Assembly: GCA_026874595.1 (NCBI GenBank) | Contig: CM049313.1 | Location: forward strand, 36,344,159 to 36,408,158 | Reading direction: 5' to 3' | From: Sipunculus nudus | Lineage: Eukaryota > Annelida > Sipuncula > Golfingiida > Sipunculidae | Length of the DNA stretch: 64,000 nucleotides | Part shown: positions 35,953 to 47,364 of the stretch, piece by piece | Position numbering within the stretch: position 1 is the stretch's first letter | How the letters are laid out: every line of letters starts with the position of its first letter | Made by a program: the position numbers and the translations under genes | Notes under the pieces: model-generated | What the model saw: only the letters and a program-made list of their open reading frames with translations | What the model was told of the DNA's origin: nothing | Database searches by the model: none

Positions 35953-38519
35953 ACAAGGGACCTATGGGTCACGGCGCTCAGCTGTTATATATGATAAAAA
36001 ATATGATTTAGAAATGAGGCACATGCTGGTTTTATGTGGTAAAAAAATAAGCTGTATTATGAGTTGTTGTTGTTTAGCTTATGTATGATTTTAAAAGTAG
36101 CTTTGGAGACAGGGCAGAGGATTGATTTCACTTATTTTATTAACAAATGGAGTGCTATTGTCATACAAATTTGGACTTGGCCATATAACTTATAAGCAGA
36201 ACATATAATATAAGAGTTTAACTATTTATTAAAAAAAATTACAAATATTGTCCCAAATATAATTTTTATTAAAAATAATAAGAGAATCGTATGATTTTTA
36301 AAAATAAAATATAACTGAAATGATTATTAAAATAATATTAATGAATATATTCATGAATGCATTCATTAATACATTTGGAAAGTATTTGCACTGGTATTCA
36401 TATACTTTCATTTTTACCTGAATTCCCATTCTTATGAAAGAAATTTTATCATGGAGTACATATTCATATTTGTATTTAAATACAGTTGCAAAGTATTCGC
36501 ACCATGTCTGGTATTTATTCAGTTTTCATCAAACAATGATGTTGACAATCCAGAATATACAAAATTCACACATTTAAATAATGATCATAAGTACCTGGTT
36601 TTATGGCTTTTATTTATATTAAAAAAAATAAATGTAATATATTCATTTTTGACTAAGTTCACATCAATGTACACACTAGACACAGTAGGAATCTAGATTA
36701 ATATTATCAACTGCATCTTTGTCTATCATTAATTTCCTTCATATGATCCCTAATGATAAGTAATGAATAATATGATTTACTTTTTTATCATTAAAATTTA
36801 TCTGATATTACCATAGGTGACTGCATGGTGTTATTTGGAATACATGACATTCTATCCATCGATACAAGATTCTTATATCATCAGTAACTGCAAGTTAATT
36901 TCCTGTTATTATCAACTAACAAATTCCTTTTCTATTTTTCTTTAATTTGTTTTAAAAATCAATAAAAATTTATTAATTTATTGTTTATTGTTATGTTGTT
37001 GGTTAAAACTACTAGATGAGTTGGGTTGGATACCTGGATCAACTGTGGCTGGCCATAAGCATCCTGGCTGCCCCAGTTTATGCCTCGCCTCAAGCATGCA
37101 TAATTTGCTGAAAGTTCAACAAGGTCAACATACAGGTGACTCAAGAGGGGCTAGAGAGAGCCAAGGTCTGACATGGTCTCATAAAAACATTAATAAAAGC
37201 TACAATCTTATGTGTGCATGATATGAAAATTATATCAACAGTGCTCACAGGAAACAAACGTGCCATGGTCAAAGTTGGGCAAAATTTAAGGTACAAATTT
37301 TATATTTATACTATAACTTGTAAAATTTGAAAAATTCAGAACTAATTTTGGGTATTCAATTGAATCTTGATTAAATAATGTTACATCCCTCACAAAAAAT
37401 CTCTAGCTTCAGCAATCCTCTTGTTAAGGGGGTAAATATATTTCTTGATTTTTTACAAAGTGCACTATGTTTGGGCCCATAACAATTATGCAATACTGAC
37501 ATCATTTCTGGCATTTGCATAGAGAATGTATAGAAAAATATGTATATTATATATGATTAAGGTCAGATCAGTGGTTTTCATATTAGGCAGTCTTGAAGTG
37601 AAACAATGGGTTTTTAGTGGAAAAAATGAAGTTTTTCATTAATATCTTGAAGGTATTAAGTCCTAGTGACCAAATTCTTGGCATGGTAGGGGATTTTTGA
37701 GACATCTAATTGTATGCCCAATTTTAGGATCTGAGAGCTGAAGCTGGGGAGCTAAGCTCTTGCAAACTGCATGAAACTAGCTTGATGTAAACAATGTTAC
37801 ATGGTGCTTGAAAACTTGAATAAAATCAACAGTTTTTGATCAACTGGTTTCAATTTTTTGGTGTTAACAGACAATATGCTAACAAAAACATGCTGTGAAA
37901 ATTAAATCCACAGTACTTACAGGAAAAAAAACGTGCCATGGTCAAAGTTGGGCAAAATTTAAGGTACCAATTTTTTATTTTTGTTAATATTTTAAAAAAA
38001 TTTTAAAGATTTTGATCTTATTTTGGGTATACAATTTAATTTTGATTAATTAAAGTTATATTACTGAAAAAAAGTCCATAGCTTTAACATGTTTTGTGTT
38101 AAGTGATCAAATATCTTTCCTGATTTTTTTCAAAATGCATTATGTTTGGGCCGATAACTTTTTTAAATTATGTAATACAGACATAATTTCTGGCATGTAC
38201 ATAGGAACTATATAGGGGAATATTTATGGTAAATATGAGGAAAAAAAATGAGTGGTTTTGATATTAGGCAGTCCTGAAGTGTAAAAATAGGTTTTTAATA
38301 ACAAATTGAGGTTTTTCCTTAATTTCTCAAAGGAACGAAGTCACAAAGACCCAGTTTTTGGCTTGGTAGGAGATCTTGGGGACATCTAACATTATGCCGA
38401 ATATTGGATTCCTAGGTCTTATGGTTTCAAAACGTGCCACATCTACGGACAGACAGATGGACGACGGACAATGGACCACGACTATAGCTCAGATGACTTA
38501 TAGTCATCTGAGCTAAAAA
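35953..38519 (+). mobile_element. Element E3, 2.6 kb, close relative of E2
   Basis: Begins ACAAGGGACCTATGGGTCAC then GGCGCTCAGCTG and ends with module A. It is collinear with E2: TGAGGCACATGCTGGTTTT, TATTTAAATACA, TGACTGCATGGTG, GGTTGGATACCTGGATCAAC and the double ~675-bp module (TGGTCAAAGTTGGGCAAAAT at about 37265 and 37940). The main indel relative to E2 is loss of about 200 bp. No coding capacity. Confidence 0.82.
38486..38514 (+). repeat. Terminal hairpin of E3, perfect 13-bp stem
   Basis: AGCTCAGATGACT-TAT-AGTCATCTGAGCT pairs without mismatch. The mismatch in E1 and E2 lies at the T/G position of the right arm. Confidence 0.9.
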
Positions 38520-38880
38520 AGTTTGAACGCTGAAAACTGTGACCTGAACTACTCAGTCAGAACTGAAAAAGTTTTACAGGGCAAATAAAGTTCCACCAAA
38601 AACCTTGTAACAGAAAAGAAAGGGTTACAGGGCTGTAGCTGAAGGTAGACAAACATACAGATCTCTGTCTCATTAAGCCTTTTCACCAATATCATTTATT
38701 TGTTAATTAAACCTGAAACCACCCAATTAGAGCTATAAATGCAAAATGACACCTGAGAGAACAGTTTTTCCTGAAACTGAAACTTCCCTGCTTTTGAGTA
38801 TGGCAAAACTAAAAGTAATTAAGTCAAGTGATTAACTACAGCCCTGTAACCCAAAATACTTGAATAACTTTTTTCTTATT
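38520..38880. other. Unassigned sequence
   Basis: No feature recognised. Confidence 0.45.
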
Positions 38881-38881
38881 T

Positions 38882-39001
<120 letters not shown>

Positions 39002-39480
39002 AGACCAGAAAATGCTGATCAAACAGCACATGCACAGGCTGTTCATTTTGTTTAGATACATGTGTTTATAACAAGTGGGGGCCCTGCCAAAAAAAATTGA
39101 TCACATTCAACAAGGACATCTGGAGGCAAGTTTTTGCAAAGGCATTTTGCAACTTATGACCCCTCAGTTTCTACACAAAGGCAACCAATCAACTTATAGC
39201 CTTAGGTTACAAGATTTTTCCATTTGTCAAATATTGCTGTGTTAATGTACAGGTTGAAGATTATAAACCATCCACCATATACATCCATCACAGAGGTCTT
39301 ATATGAACTTTTTTAATCAGAAATGATCTAGATTTCGTTAATTTGTACACAGAGTAAGCAAGAAATCACATAAATTCTATAAAAAAAAGTGTGTGAATAG
39401 CTGGCTATAAAAGTTAGAGCAAAAAAAAGAGGAAATTTACGACAAATACATCTATTTAGATTGTATCCTTTGAGAAAGAA
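39002..39480 (-). repeat. Repeat Q, copy 2
   Basis: Counterpart of 32790-33350, similar over about 480 bp, same orientation. The TA/GA microsatellite marks its left end. Confidence 0.7.
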
Positions 39481-39525
39481 TTAAAAATAAGGCAATTAAA
39501 AGTGAAAAGCCATGTTTTTTTTAAG

Positions 39526-40207
39526 TTAACAACAACAAAGTTTATTGTGGAAAGGCCTCATGGCCCAAAGTACAAATAACTTAAGTAACATATAAATATA
39601 CACAAGTTTGCCATTGCTTTCTGCCAATATGTGTTAAATCATGTTAAAAGATATATATGTCGTAGAAAAGAATAGCACTGATATACACAAATGAAAATAT
39701 ATATGTGTACAATTATCAATTATACATAAAATTACAGTATTCAGTGAATTATTGATTAAAGTACTACTTCATGGAATATTATTTTCTTAAATATTTTTCT
39801 GTCTTACTCTGTTTACCTGAAATATATACACCTAAATCATATTGTATCCTGTGATTCTGTGTTCTCAAAATCTGAATAAGCCCATATTTATTTTGTGGAA
39901 AATTCTGTATAAATGATAAAAATTTATTTCTTAAATCTTTATATCTGGAACACTTGAAAAGAATGTGGGCCTCATCTTCAATTTCATCATTCTTACAAAA
40001 TTTACAGAGTCTCATATTTACTGGAATATTACTTCTTCTGCCTACTTCAATCTCAAAATCATGGTCACTTAGTCGAAATTTTGTTAAAACCTGTCTATAG
40101 ATGTATGGGATATTATTTAAGTATCGTTCTGGTTCAATGCCTGATTTTACTTCACTATATATACTGAGTTTGGATTTTTCCATTATTTCAGATAACATCT
40201 CTTGCTG
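39526..40207 (-). mobile_element. LINE 3' fragment (C-terminal domain and 3' UTR)
   Basis: Minus strand. The ORF (40198-39779, 139 codons) has the C-terminal pattern of invertebrate LINE polyproteins: VLTKFRLSDHDFEIEVGRR, then CKFCKNDEIEDEAHILFKC, a C-x2-C...H-x4-C zinc-knuckle-like motif. About 250 bp of 3' UTR follow, ending with TTTGGGCC-ATGAGGCCTTT, CAATAAA and a short TTG tail. Everything upstream, including reverse transcriptase and endonuclease, is missing (5' truncation). The related LINE at 48.8 kb has the same knuckle and the same 3' signature. Confidence 0.85.
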
Positions 40208-40209
40208 TA

Positions 40210-40228
40210 TTTTTTTTTTTTTTTTTTT
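40210..40228. repeat. Poly-T tract at the 5' boundary of the LINE fragment
   Basis: Nineteen Ts at the point where LINE homology stops. On the minus strand this is a poly-A run, so it may be a retroposon tail, or the T-rich target of the LINE. Confidence 0.7.
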
Positions 40229-40660
40229 AATATGGTGCAGGCCTGTAGTTTCCCAAATTGATCAGTGCTGCCTTGCTTGGAGTTGGAACTTCGAGCCCTG
40301 CCTGTGCCGTCTGATCAGATCACAGAGCGTGAACAGAACAAGTCCAAAGACTCCAAGCGACAACTCTTATCGAGTTGAAGCGGCAAAATCTGATGTCTGT
40401 CTGTCCTTACCTCACGTTGTCCCATGTTCCTGGCAGCTGTACATGTAAGACTGGTCACCTGTCATGCCCACAGCACCTGACCAGCAAGTCTGACGGTGAC
40501 AGTGCTTGTCCAAGCAGCAGCAAGCTACACTGTCGGTGTAAACACACGCACGCGCACCAGACATTAGCGCCACAGACTGGAGGCCTGCTCATAAGGCAAT
40601 AAGCGCTGTGGGGCGTGAATGCTCGGTCTCTTGGGGAAACCGGAAAACGGAACAGCGAAC
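40229..40660 (-). promoter_or_regulatory. CpG-richer segment with a possible non-coding first exon
   Basis: GC and CpG content rise clearly above the surroundings (CACGCACGCGCACC, GGCGTGAATGCTCGG, CCGGAAAACGGAAC). On the minus strand ACAACGTGAG|GTAAGGAC at 40411/40410 is a strong 5' splice site. A GC-rich start plus donor could be a promoter and 5' UTR exon of a minus-strand gene, possibly the RCC1-type one. No TATA box seen. A retroposed sequence is the alternative. Confidence 0.3.
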
Positions 40661-40689
40661 TTGACTGCTTTTGATTAAGATCCTATGCT

Positions 40690-41145
40690 TCTATACAAAT
40701 TATATACCATTAATTATTAGCTTAATTAGATTATAAAAAAGAGTTCCCACAGGAACATAAATTTATAAATTATAAAAAAGCTTGCATGAATAAATTGCTT
40801 TGCGGATTGTTTTGTTCTGAGAAAGTGAAATATTGAATCAGTCAAGAACTTATCATTTTATCTTATATCACATTTTTACACATTTTTTGCGCAATTGCGA
40901 TTGTAACCTTAATATTTGCTATTAAAAAATATAGAGGCCTAAATCCAAGACGAGCCTTTTATTTAAAAATAAAAAAAAATAAACTACCTTTTATAATAGT
41001 TGATTCATTTCAATGTACATATTTTTACAAGTCACATATGCAACTTGTAAAACGGGGAAACGTGATCAGGGGCGCAGTATTTTTTTTTTTTTTTACAATG
41101 TGTATGTATAGGTGGGGGGTGGGGGGGGGGGGGAGGGGTAAAGGT
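40690..41145. other. AT-rich sequence with a poly-G block
   Basis: No gene recognised. T run at 41082-41094 and G-rich block at 41112-41140. Confidence 0.5.
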
Positions 41146-41147
41146 GT

Positions 41148-41570
41148 GTCAATCAATCGATTATATCGATGATCGATGATTGGTCTTTATCTTCATAATA
41201 AATTAAATCAATTGCAATTTTGCATAATCGATCATAAACGATTATGTATGCACGTCCAAGAAGTCATATTATCCCGATAAAATTAATATTCTTATTCTGT
41301 CACAGATGGGGCACTAAACAGGGAATAGCACAGATAACTAACCTTATGCAACGAACCAGTTTCCCCAACCGGACATTACTTTGACCTGTTAGTGTGATGT
41401 TGAAGTTAGACTGAATTTACGCGACTAGTATTTTAGGTATAATTCTTTATAGCACATTTCATGCACGCTAATATAGGTGGTCTATATGAAATAATTGATC
41501 AATAAACGATCATCGGTCTTTTTTTTATAAATTTAATCATCAAATATGATTTTACAAACGATTCCTACCG
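41148..41570. repeat. ATCGAT-word cluster, possible DNA-element remnant
   Basis: Words of the ATCGAT/TGATCGAT type are concentrated near 41150-41190, near 41225-41260 and again near 41495-41520. Such clusters of a short palindromic word at the two ends of a few hundred bp occur in hAT-type elements, but no flanking duplication was found. Confidence 0.35.
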
Positions 41571-41574
41571 CTAC

Positions 41575-42525
41575 TATAGCACTGGGGGTACCCCCCCCCC
41601 CCCCTGAACATACTCCGACCCAACATCCCCCTTCTTCGACACACGCTCTTGCAATAAGGTTTATTAAATTTAACCTACCCTCACGGTTTTTTTAATTAAA
41701 AAATTGCATTAGTGGTGTTATAACACCCAGTTATAAGGGGGGAAGGGAGCAATAAATTTAAGTCAAGCGCGACTGCCGAGGGTGTCTATCGGTTGAAGGG
41801 GTTGGATGAGTGAAGGGGAGACCCTTTCAGGAGGTGTGTGATTATTTTACCGTTCAAAACTTTATTCTTCGAAATTTCAGCAATTTAGGAGCAATTTGGT
41901 ATAAAAATAAATGGAAAAATCTCGCTTCAGAACCTACCAACACGTATGGACCTTTTCCCCATGAAAATCCCTTGGATCTGCCACTAGTTGTTTAATAATT
42001 TAGTTTTGTTCCTAACCCTTAAAACCTCCATGAATTATTTAATTTGTGTGCATGTGTTCCGCGCAATGTTGTGGAAACAGTTGAATCATGTCACATTATC
42101 TGCCTTTTTAGTTTTTAAGTCATTTCTAAAAAAAACTGCAGTTGAGGAAGTTTGACGCATTTTTGCCTATACTAGTATCTTTTTTACAAGTTTTAAGGAT
42201 ATCCTATTTTTGTGGCAAAATGACATTATTTTATTTGCAAAAATACGGGAAGGGATATAAAATAGTAGGTCGCCCAGGTTAAAAGAGTGTGGGTGGAGGG
42301 GGACATGTCCCTTTTGTCCCCCGTCACACATATTGCGCCCATGCATGAACATGTTAGTATATCGTTCTCAGCCAGACATGCGGTGGATAAACAGGAAGTA
42401 GAAATCAGCATTCTAAGGAATGCAAACTTCCGCGAAGTGGGGGGGGGGGGGGGTGTCCTCTATTGTGGGATTGTTCTAAAACCGTGTTTGCTAACACTTA
42501 TTCGACCCATATTTCCAGGTTCATT
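41575..42525. other. Unassigned sequence with G and C runs
   Basis: No gene recognised. C run at 41592-41605, G run at 42439-42454. TTGGATCTGCCACTAG near 41975 resembles the right end of the small CAG...CTG elements, but no left end was found. Confidence 0.45.
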
Positions 42526-42529
42526 CGTG

Positions 42530-42785
42530 CATTAGTGACTGTGCATTTGTGGTATTCGTTGATAACATTTCTGGTTCCGGATCATGTGCGGGATCCCCAC
42601 CAAAATCTAAACGATTACACATTGGCCCATTCCAAAAATGCCCTGAAAATTTCATGAGATTCCGTCCATGATTACGTAAGTTATGCTGCGAACAGCACTC
42701 AAACACACAAACACATATACAAACACACGAACGAGGATGAACGGATACCCCGCTGGCGGGGGTAATCATGTCGGGGTAATCCACA
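42530..42785 (-). repeat. Dispersed repeat with GATTTTGGTGGGGATCC core
   Basis: On the minus strand it runs: GGCGGGGGTATCC-like start with the inverted repeat CCCGC-TGG-CGGGG, TGTTTG/TGTGTTTG tract, AACTTACGTAATCATGGACG, TCTCATGAAATTTTCAGG, GAATGGGCCAATG and AGATTTTGGTGGGGATCC. I recall this order (TGTTTGT tract, TGAACGGATTTTGATGAAAT, GGCCAA, ATTTTGGTGGTGATCC) as a common marine-invertebrate repeat; this is from memory and untested. Confidence 0.5.
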
Positions 42786-42997
42786 GGATGTTCAGACCAG
42801 ACAGACTAGCTTAAGATATATTAGAGTAAGTTTGATTAAAAAAAAACGCAATGTTTTTAATATGGTTTTTGGAGCAACTCTAGGTAATTTAAAAAGATAA
42901 TATGATCTATTTGTTAACATTTTTCATCTGAAAAATAAAATTGCACAACGCGCTGTTCAACACACTTTAGTATATTTATGAGATGAAATTATAAATA

Positions 42998-44331
42998 ATA
43001 ATAAATATAAATTATATGAGACATTCGAAATCCTTCACTTAAAAAAAGTTGTGATTTATTCATGTAATGAAACTAAGACCGTGCGTTGATATTAAACGGT
43101 TAAATCTTTCTTTCTCCCATTTCTTCATCTTATTTTGCTATTCTTTATTTCGTGATGAAACTGATTATCTTTTTAAGTACAATCGTAAAGGAAATTACCA
43201 GAATTCTTGTCGCGCCCTCTAGCTATACAAGTGGAAGAATTATATGTAACACAATGAAACAAAAAGAGAAGCTCATGATTGATTGGTTGCAATATTCGAT
43301 TGTGAAGTGATACACTGGTTGGGGGGGGGGGGGGGGGATAATTATGAGACAATTTTGATCAAGTGCCTTCCATACTTACAAATGCACACTTCGGTGCTAA
43401 AAGATTCCTATTTATTAAAAAATCTCTTTCACACACACACACAAACACACACACACATATATATTGTTGTTTATCAATATGATATTCTGTTTAATAGGTT
43501 CATGTGTATAGTGCAACATGCCCGTGTCAACAAAACTTCTGTAGACCTGGATTTTTATTCCCAGGATATATCATATAAATCTCTACATGTTTATTTCACT
43601 CGTGCTATGTCTTGTATTGTATTTTTTGGTAAACTGTTTAACTATTAAAAAAGGAAAACTCATACACGCACAAAAAAATCAAAGACTTCTCGATAAGATA
43701 AGGACTGACTTATCCACGGTAAGTATATATATAGCTTAGTGTTTGTGGTACGTCCAACAGACACGTGACCTAGCATAATTACTGGTATACAGGTTAAATG
43801 ACATTGTATGCTTCGTATTATTAATATGCATTTTAGTTTATGTCATCTACCTGTATCAGATAAAAATACTTGTATTTTTATTTCACGATTTTTATCGAAA
43901 GGATCTTAGTATTGTGGCAATTTACTTTTTGGGATTACAGTTTGGATTATCTGATCTTTTGTTGTAAGTTTAATTATGTAATTTAAGGAAGATGTGGTGT
44001 GGTGTAGTGAAGTGTGGTGGCTTATATGAAATGAATGAAATTATTTTATTCAGTTACATTATTTACGGTACAAGTATAAAATATATACCACATATCACAG
44101 TACACATTGAACAAATATTTATTAATAGATCACAGTACTTAATGAATAAAACAATTTAAAAAAAATTAAAAGTAACTGAAGTATATATCACATTACATGT
44201 CACACACTATCTAAAAAGAAGATATATATAAATCAAATTACATCACTTGAGCATCATGCAACATTGTACCTGTTAACAATAACATTGAAAATTTAGCACT
44301 AAAAGGTCCTCCCAATAAAAGACTTATTTCC
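42998..44331. repeat. Tandem duplication, copy 1 (1,334 bp)
   Basis: Head-to-tail with copy 2 at 44332-45662, with no spacer. Differences that I could find are homopolymer lengths: 17 versus 13 Gs at 43321/44655 and 8 versus 9 As at 44158/45488. The junctions share the bases ATA. The content includes an ACACAC tract, a CTCF-like word and, at its right end, a copy of the 3' UTR of the neighbouring minus-strand LINE. Confidence 0.97.
43212..43224 (-). promoter_or_regulatory. CTCF-like motif (duplicated at 44546-44558)
   Basis: Reverse complement AGCTAGAGGGCGC fits the 3' part of the CTCF core (TAGAGGGCGC). Weak at its 5' side. Confidence 0.3.
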
Positions 44332-45662
44332 ATAATAAATATAAATTATATGAGACATTCGAAATCCTTCACTTAAAAAAAGTTGTGATTTATTCATGTA
44401 ATGAAACTAAGACCGTGCGTTGATATTAAACGGTTAAATCTTTCTTTCTCCCATTTCTTCATCTTATTTTGCTATTCTTTATTTCGTGATGAAACTGATT
44501 ATCTTTTTAAGTACAATCGTAAAGGAAATTACCAGAATTCTTGTCGCGCCCTCTAGCTATACAAGTGGAAGAATTATATGTAACACAATGAAACAAAAAG
44601 AGAAGCTCATGATTGATTGGTTGCAATATTCGATTGTGAAGTGATACACTGGTTGGGGGGGGGGGGGATAATTATGAGACAATTTTGATCAAGTGCCTTC
44701 CATACTTACAAATGCACACTTCGGTGCTAAAAGATTCCTATTTATTAAAAAATCTCTTTCACACACACACACAAACACACACACACATATATATTGTTGT
44801 TTATCAATATGATATTCTGTTTAATAGGTTCATGTGTATAGTGCAACATGCCCGTGTCAACAAAACTTCTGTAGACCTGGATTTTTATTCCCAGGATATA
44901 TCATATAAATCTCTACATGTTTATTTCACTCGTGCTATGTCTTGTATTGTATTTTTTGGTAAACTGTTTAACTATTAAAAAAGGAAAACTCATACACGCA
45001 CAAAAAAATCAAAGACTTCTCGATAAGATAAGGACTGACTTATCCACGGTAAGTATATATATAGCTTAGTGTTTGTGGTACGTCCAACAGACACGTGACC
45101 TAGCATAATTACTGGTATACAGGTTAAATGACATTGTATGCTTCGTATTATTAATATGCATTTTAGTTTATGTCATCTACCTGTATCAGATAAAAATACT
45201 TGTATTTTTATTTCACGATTTTTATCGAAAGGATCTTAGTATTGTGGCAATTTACTTTTTGGGATTACAGTTTGGATTATCTGATCTTTTGTTGTAAGTT
45301 TAATTATGTAATTTAAGGAAGATGTGGTGTGGTGTAGTGAAGTGTGGTGGCTTATATGAAATGAATGAAATTATTTTATTCAGTTACATTATTTACGGTA
45401 CAAGTATAAAATATATACCACATATCACAGTACACATTGAACAAATATTTATTAATAGATCACAGTACTTAATGAATAAAACAATTTAAAAAAAAATTAA
45501 AAGTAACTGAAGTATATATCACATTACATGTCACACACTATCTAAAAAGAAGATATATATAAATCAAATTACATCACTTGAGCATCATGCAACATTGTAC
45601 CTGTTAACAATAACATTGAAAATTTAGCACTAAAAGGTCCTCCCAATAAAAGACTTATTTCC
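44332..45662. repeat. Tandem duplication, copy 2 (1,331 bp)
   Basis: This copy is contiguous with the LINE body at its right side, so it is probably the original and copy 1 the duplicate, or both came from an unequal exchange. Short ORFs are duplicated with it and show no sign of being genes. Confidence 0.97.
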
Positions 45663-46211
45663 ATAGTGGACCATACTAAGATCACAGTTTACAAGACAGC
45701 GGCTGCACCTGGTATTATCACATTGCTAAGAACCAATACATCAGCCAAAAAATCAGCAATAACCTTCCTACAAATTTTAAACAGTGTATATACACAATAT
45801 TCGAGTTGTTCCATCTGTTGTAAAAGATAATTGTGACATTTTCTTTTAAAAACATTTTACTATTTTCTGTTTCGATGGCCATTGGTAAAGATCATTCCAT
45901 AGTTTAAAACTCCAGTATTTGAAAGTTTTACTGCTTTGAGTTTTAACTTCGGGAACATTATATATGATAAATTTGACCTACGAGTTCTGTAATTATGACT
46001 GACAGAAACAATATCACACAAGCAAGAAGGTGCTTTATTATGAAGAATATTTAACATGAGGTTTAGATTTAGATAGTCTACTCTATACGAGACATCAAGC
46101 CATTTTAACTTTTTTTAAAATCTGAAACTCATTACTGCTGTTTAGGAGTATAATTAAAGATGTACCGAAAAAATCTTGTTTTGAGCTGTGTGACCTATTC
46201 TTAAGCTTCTT

Positions 46212-46221
46212 ATGGAGTCCT
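46212..46221. repeat. Left 10-bp target duplication
   Basis: ATGGAGTCCT, identical to 47355-47364 at the other side of the insertion. Confidence 0.85.
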
Positions 46222-46526
46222 TAGACTGGCCCAGTCAATGAAATGGCTCTGACAGAGATATCAAACGGCTCTCACTGTGTCGCACTTAGCGTCGGTACTG
46301 CTACCAAGCGGCAACTTACATAACTTCTTACAATACTATGACCTCTTATTTCATCGACTGGTAAACTTGGGCCGTACCGGAAAGTCAGCGCCACACATCA
46401 CCGCCTCGCTGAACTAAGGTCTTTCCCAGTGACGTAAGGAGTAATTATAGTGGTCTTTCCCAGAACCTTTTTCTTTTCAAAACCAACATGGTTAATTCAG
46501 TAACCGCCTATTGTGGGCTTCCAGCT

Positions 46527-46606
<80 letters not shown>

Positions 46607-47354
46607 CCATTTTATCAGTCTTAATATGTTTTGGTCCTCGGCTATTTGAGTACGACAAGATTTTTAACACTATATAAAACCCTCAGCCTCAGTGAGTCAG
46701 TGTGTCCCCGTTTATCAGACCATTGCTTATCGCAGCAGGCCGGTTTAAAATGTGTCTCCAGCTCAGCCAATCAGCGTGAGATATTCAGGTCCACACGTGA
46801 CGAACGCAGTCAAACTGTTATTCATTACCCTCCTGACTGAAACGATCACGACGTTTAGCGTGTTGGCAACTCAACAATGGCAAAACTTTCATGTGTAACT
46901 TGAACACTAACAAATACACAGAACAAAATCGATGCGACATTGTCTACAATACACTTAAATTTGCCTATACCGTATGTTCGAACAGCAGAGATATATAATA
47001 GGACACGAAGTTCCATGTATGGACTTTCTAAAAAACATGCATGATTAGTGCGAATATTACCAGGCGGGTTGAGCTGTCTATCGCCTATATATATGTGGGA
47101 TGCTGTTAGCCTCCTAATTGGAACGATGCCATTCACAGGAGGCCAGGCGTCCTGAAATGCAAATGCAAGGGAATCGTCAGGAGCTTTGTGACACCCTAAT
47201 ATGCAAATATCAGGGAGTCGCCATACGGACTTTACAGGGCTTTAGTAATAAGAGCTAGAACTGAGTTACGTCGCGTCTATCGGTACATGAAATCACGTTT
47301 CATGTGAAGCATTTTAGCAGTAAACATCAATACACTAAAGACCAGGCAGGGCTA
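46222..47354. mobile_element. 1,133-bp insertion inside the LINE, 10-bp target duplication
   Basis: Bounded by the duplication ATGGAGTCCT. Removing it with one copy of the duplication restores the LINE reading RGLHKKLKNR, so the ends are fixed to the base. The ends, TAGACTGGCCCAGTC and (reverse complement) TAGCCCTGCCTGGTC, agree at 10 of 15 positions. A 9-10-bp duplication is typical of Mutator-like elements. It is non-coding, CpG-richer than its host and contains a long TA tract, TGACGTAA (46431), TATATAAA (46671) and two ATGCAAAT octamers (about 47158 and 47204). Confidence 0.8.
46529..46604. repeat. (TA)n microsatellite
   Basis: About 38 uninterrupted AT repeats, located inside the 1,133-bp insertion. 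Confidence 0.97.
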
Positions 47355-47364
47355 ATGGAGTCCT
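47355..47364. repeat. Right 10-bp target duplication
   Basis: ATGGAGTCCT, identical to 46212-46221. Confidence 0.85.

Noticed and set aside
40240-40320. Possible tRNA-derived SINE head (B-box-like word in AACTTCGAGCCCTG)
   Set aside because: No matching A box at the right distance and no tRNA fold.
41940-41990. Right end of a further CAG...CTG element (TTGGATCTGCCACTAG)
   Set aside because: No corresponding left end or target duplication could be found within 400 bp.
43283-44978. Duplicated ORF of 97-121 codons
   Set aside because: It includes an ACACAC tract and a poly-G run; the duplication explains its presence twice, and no family is recognised.
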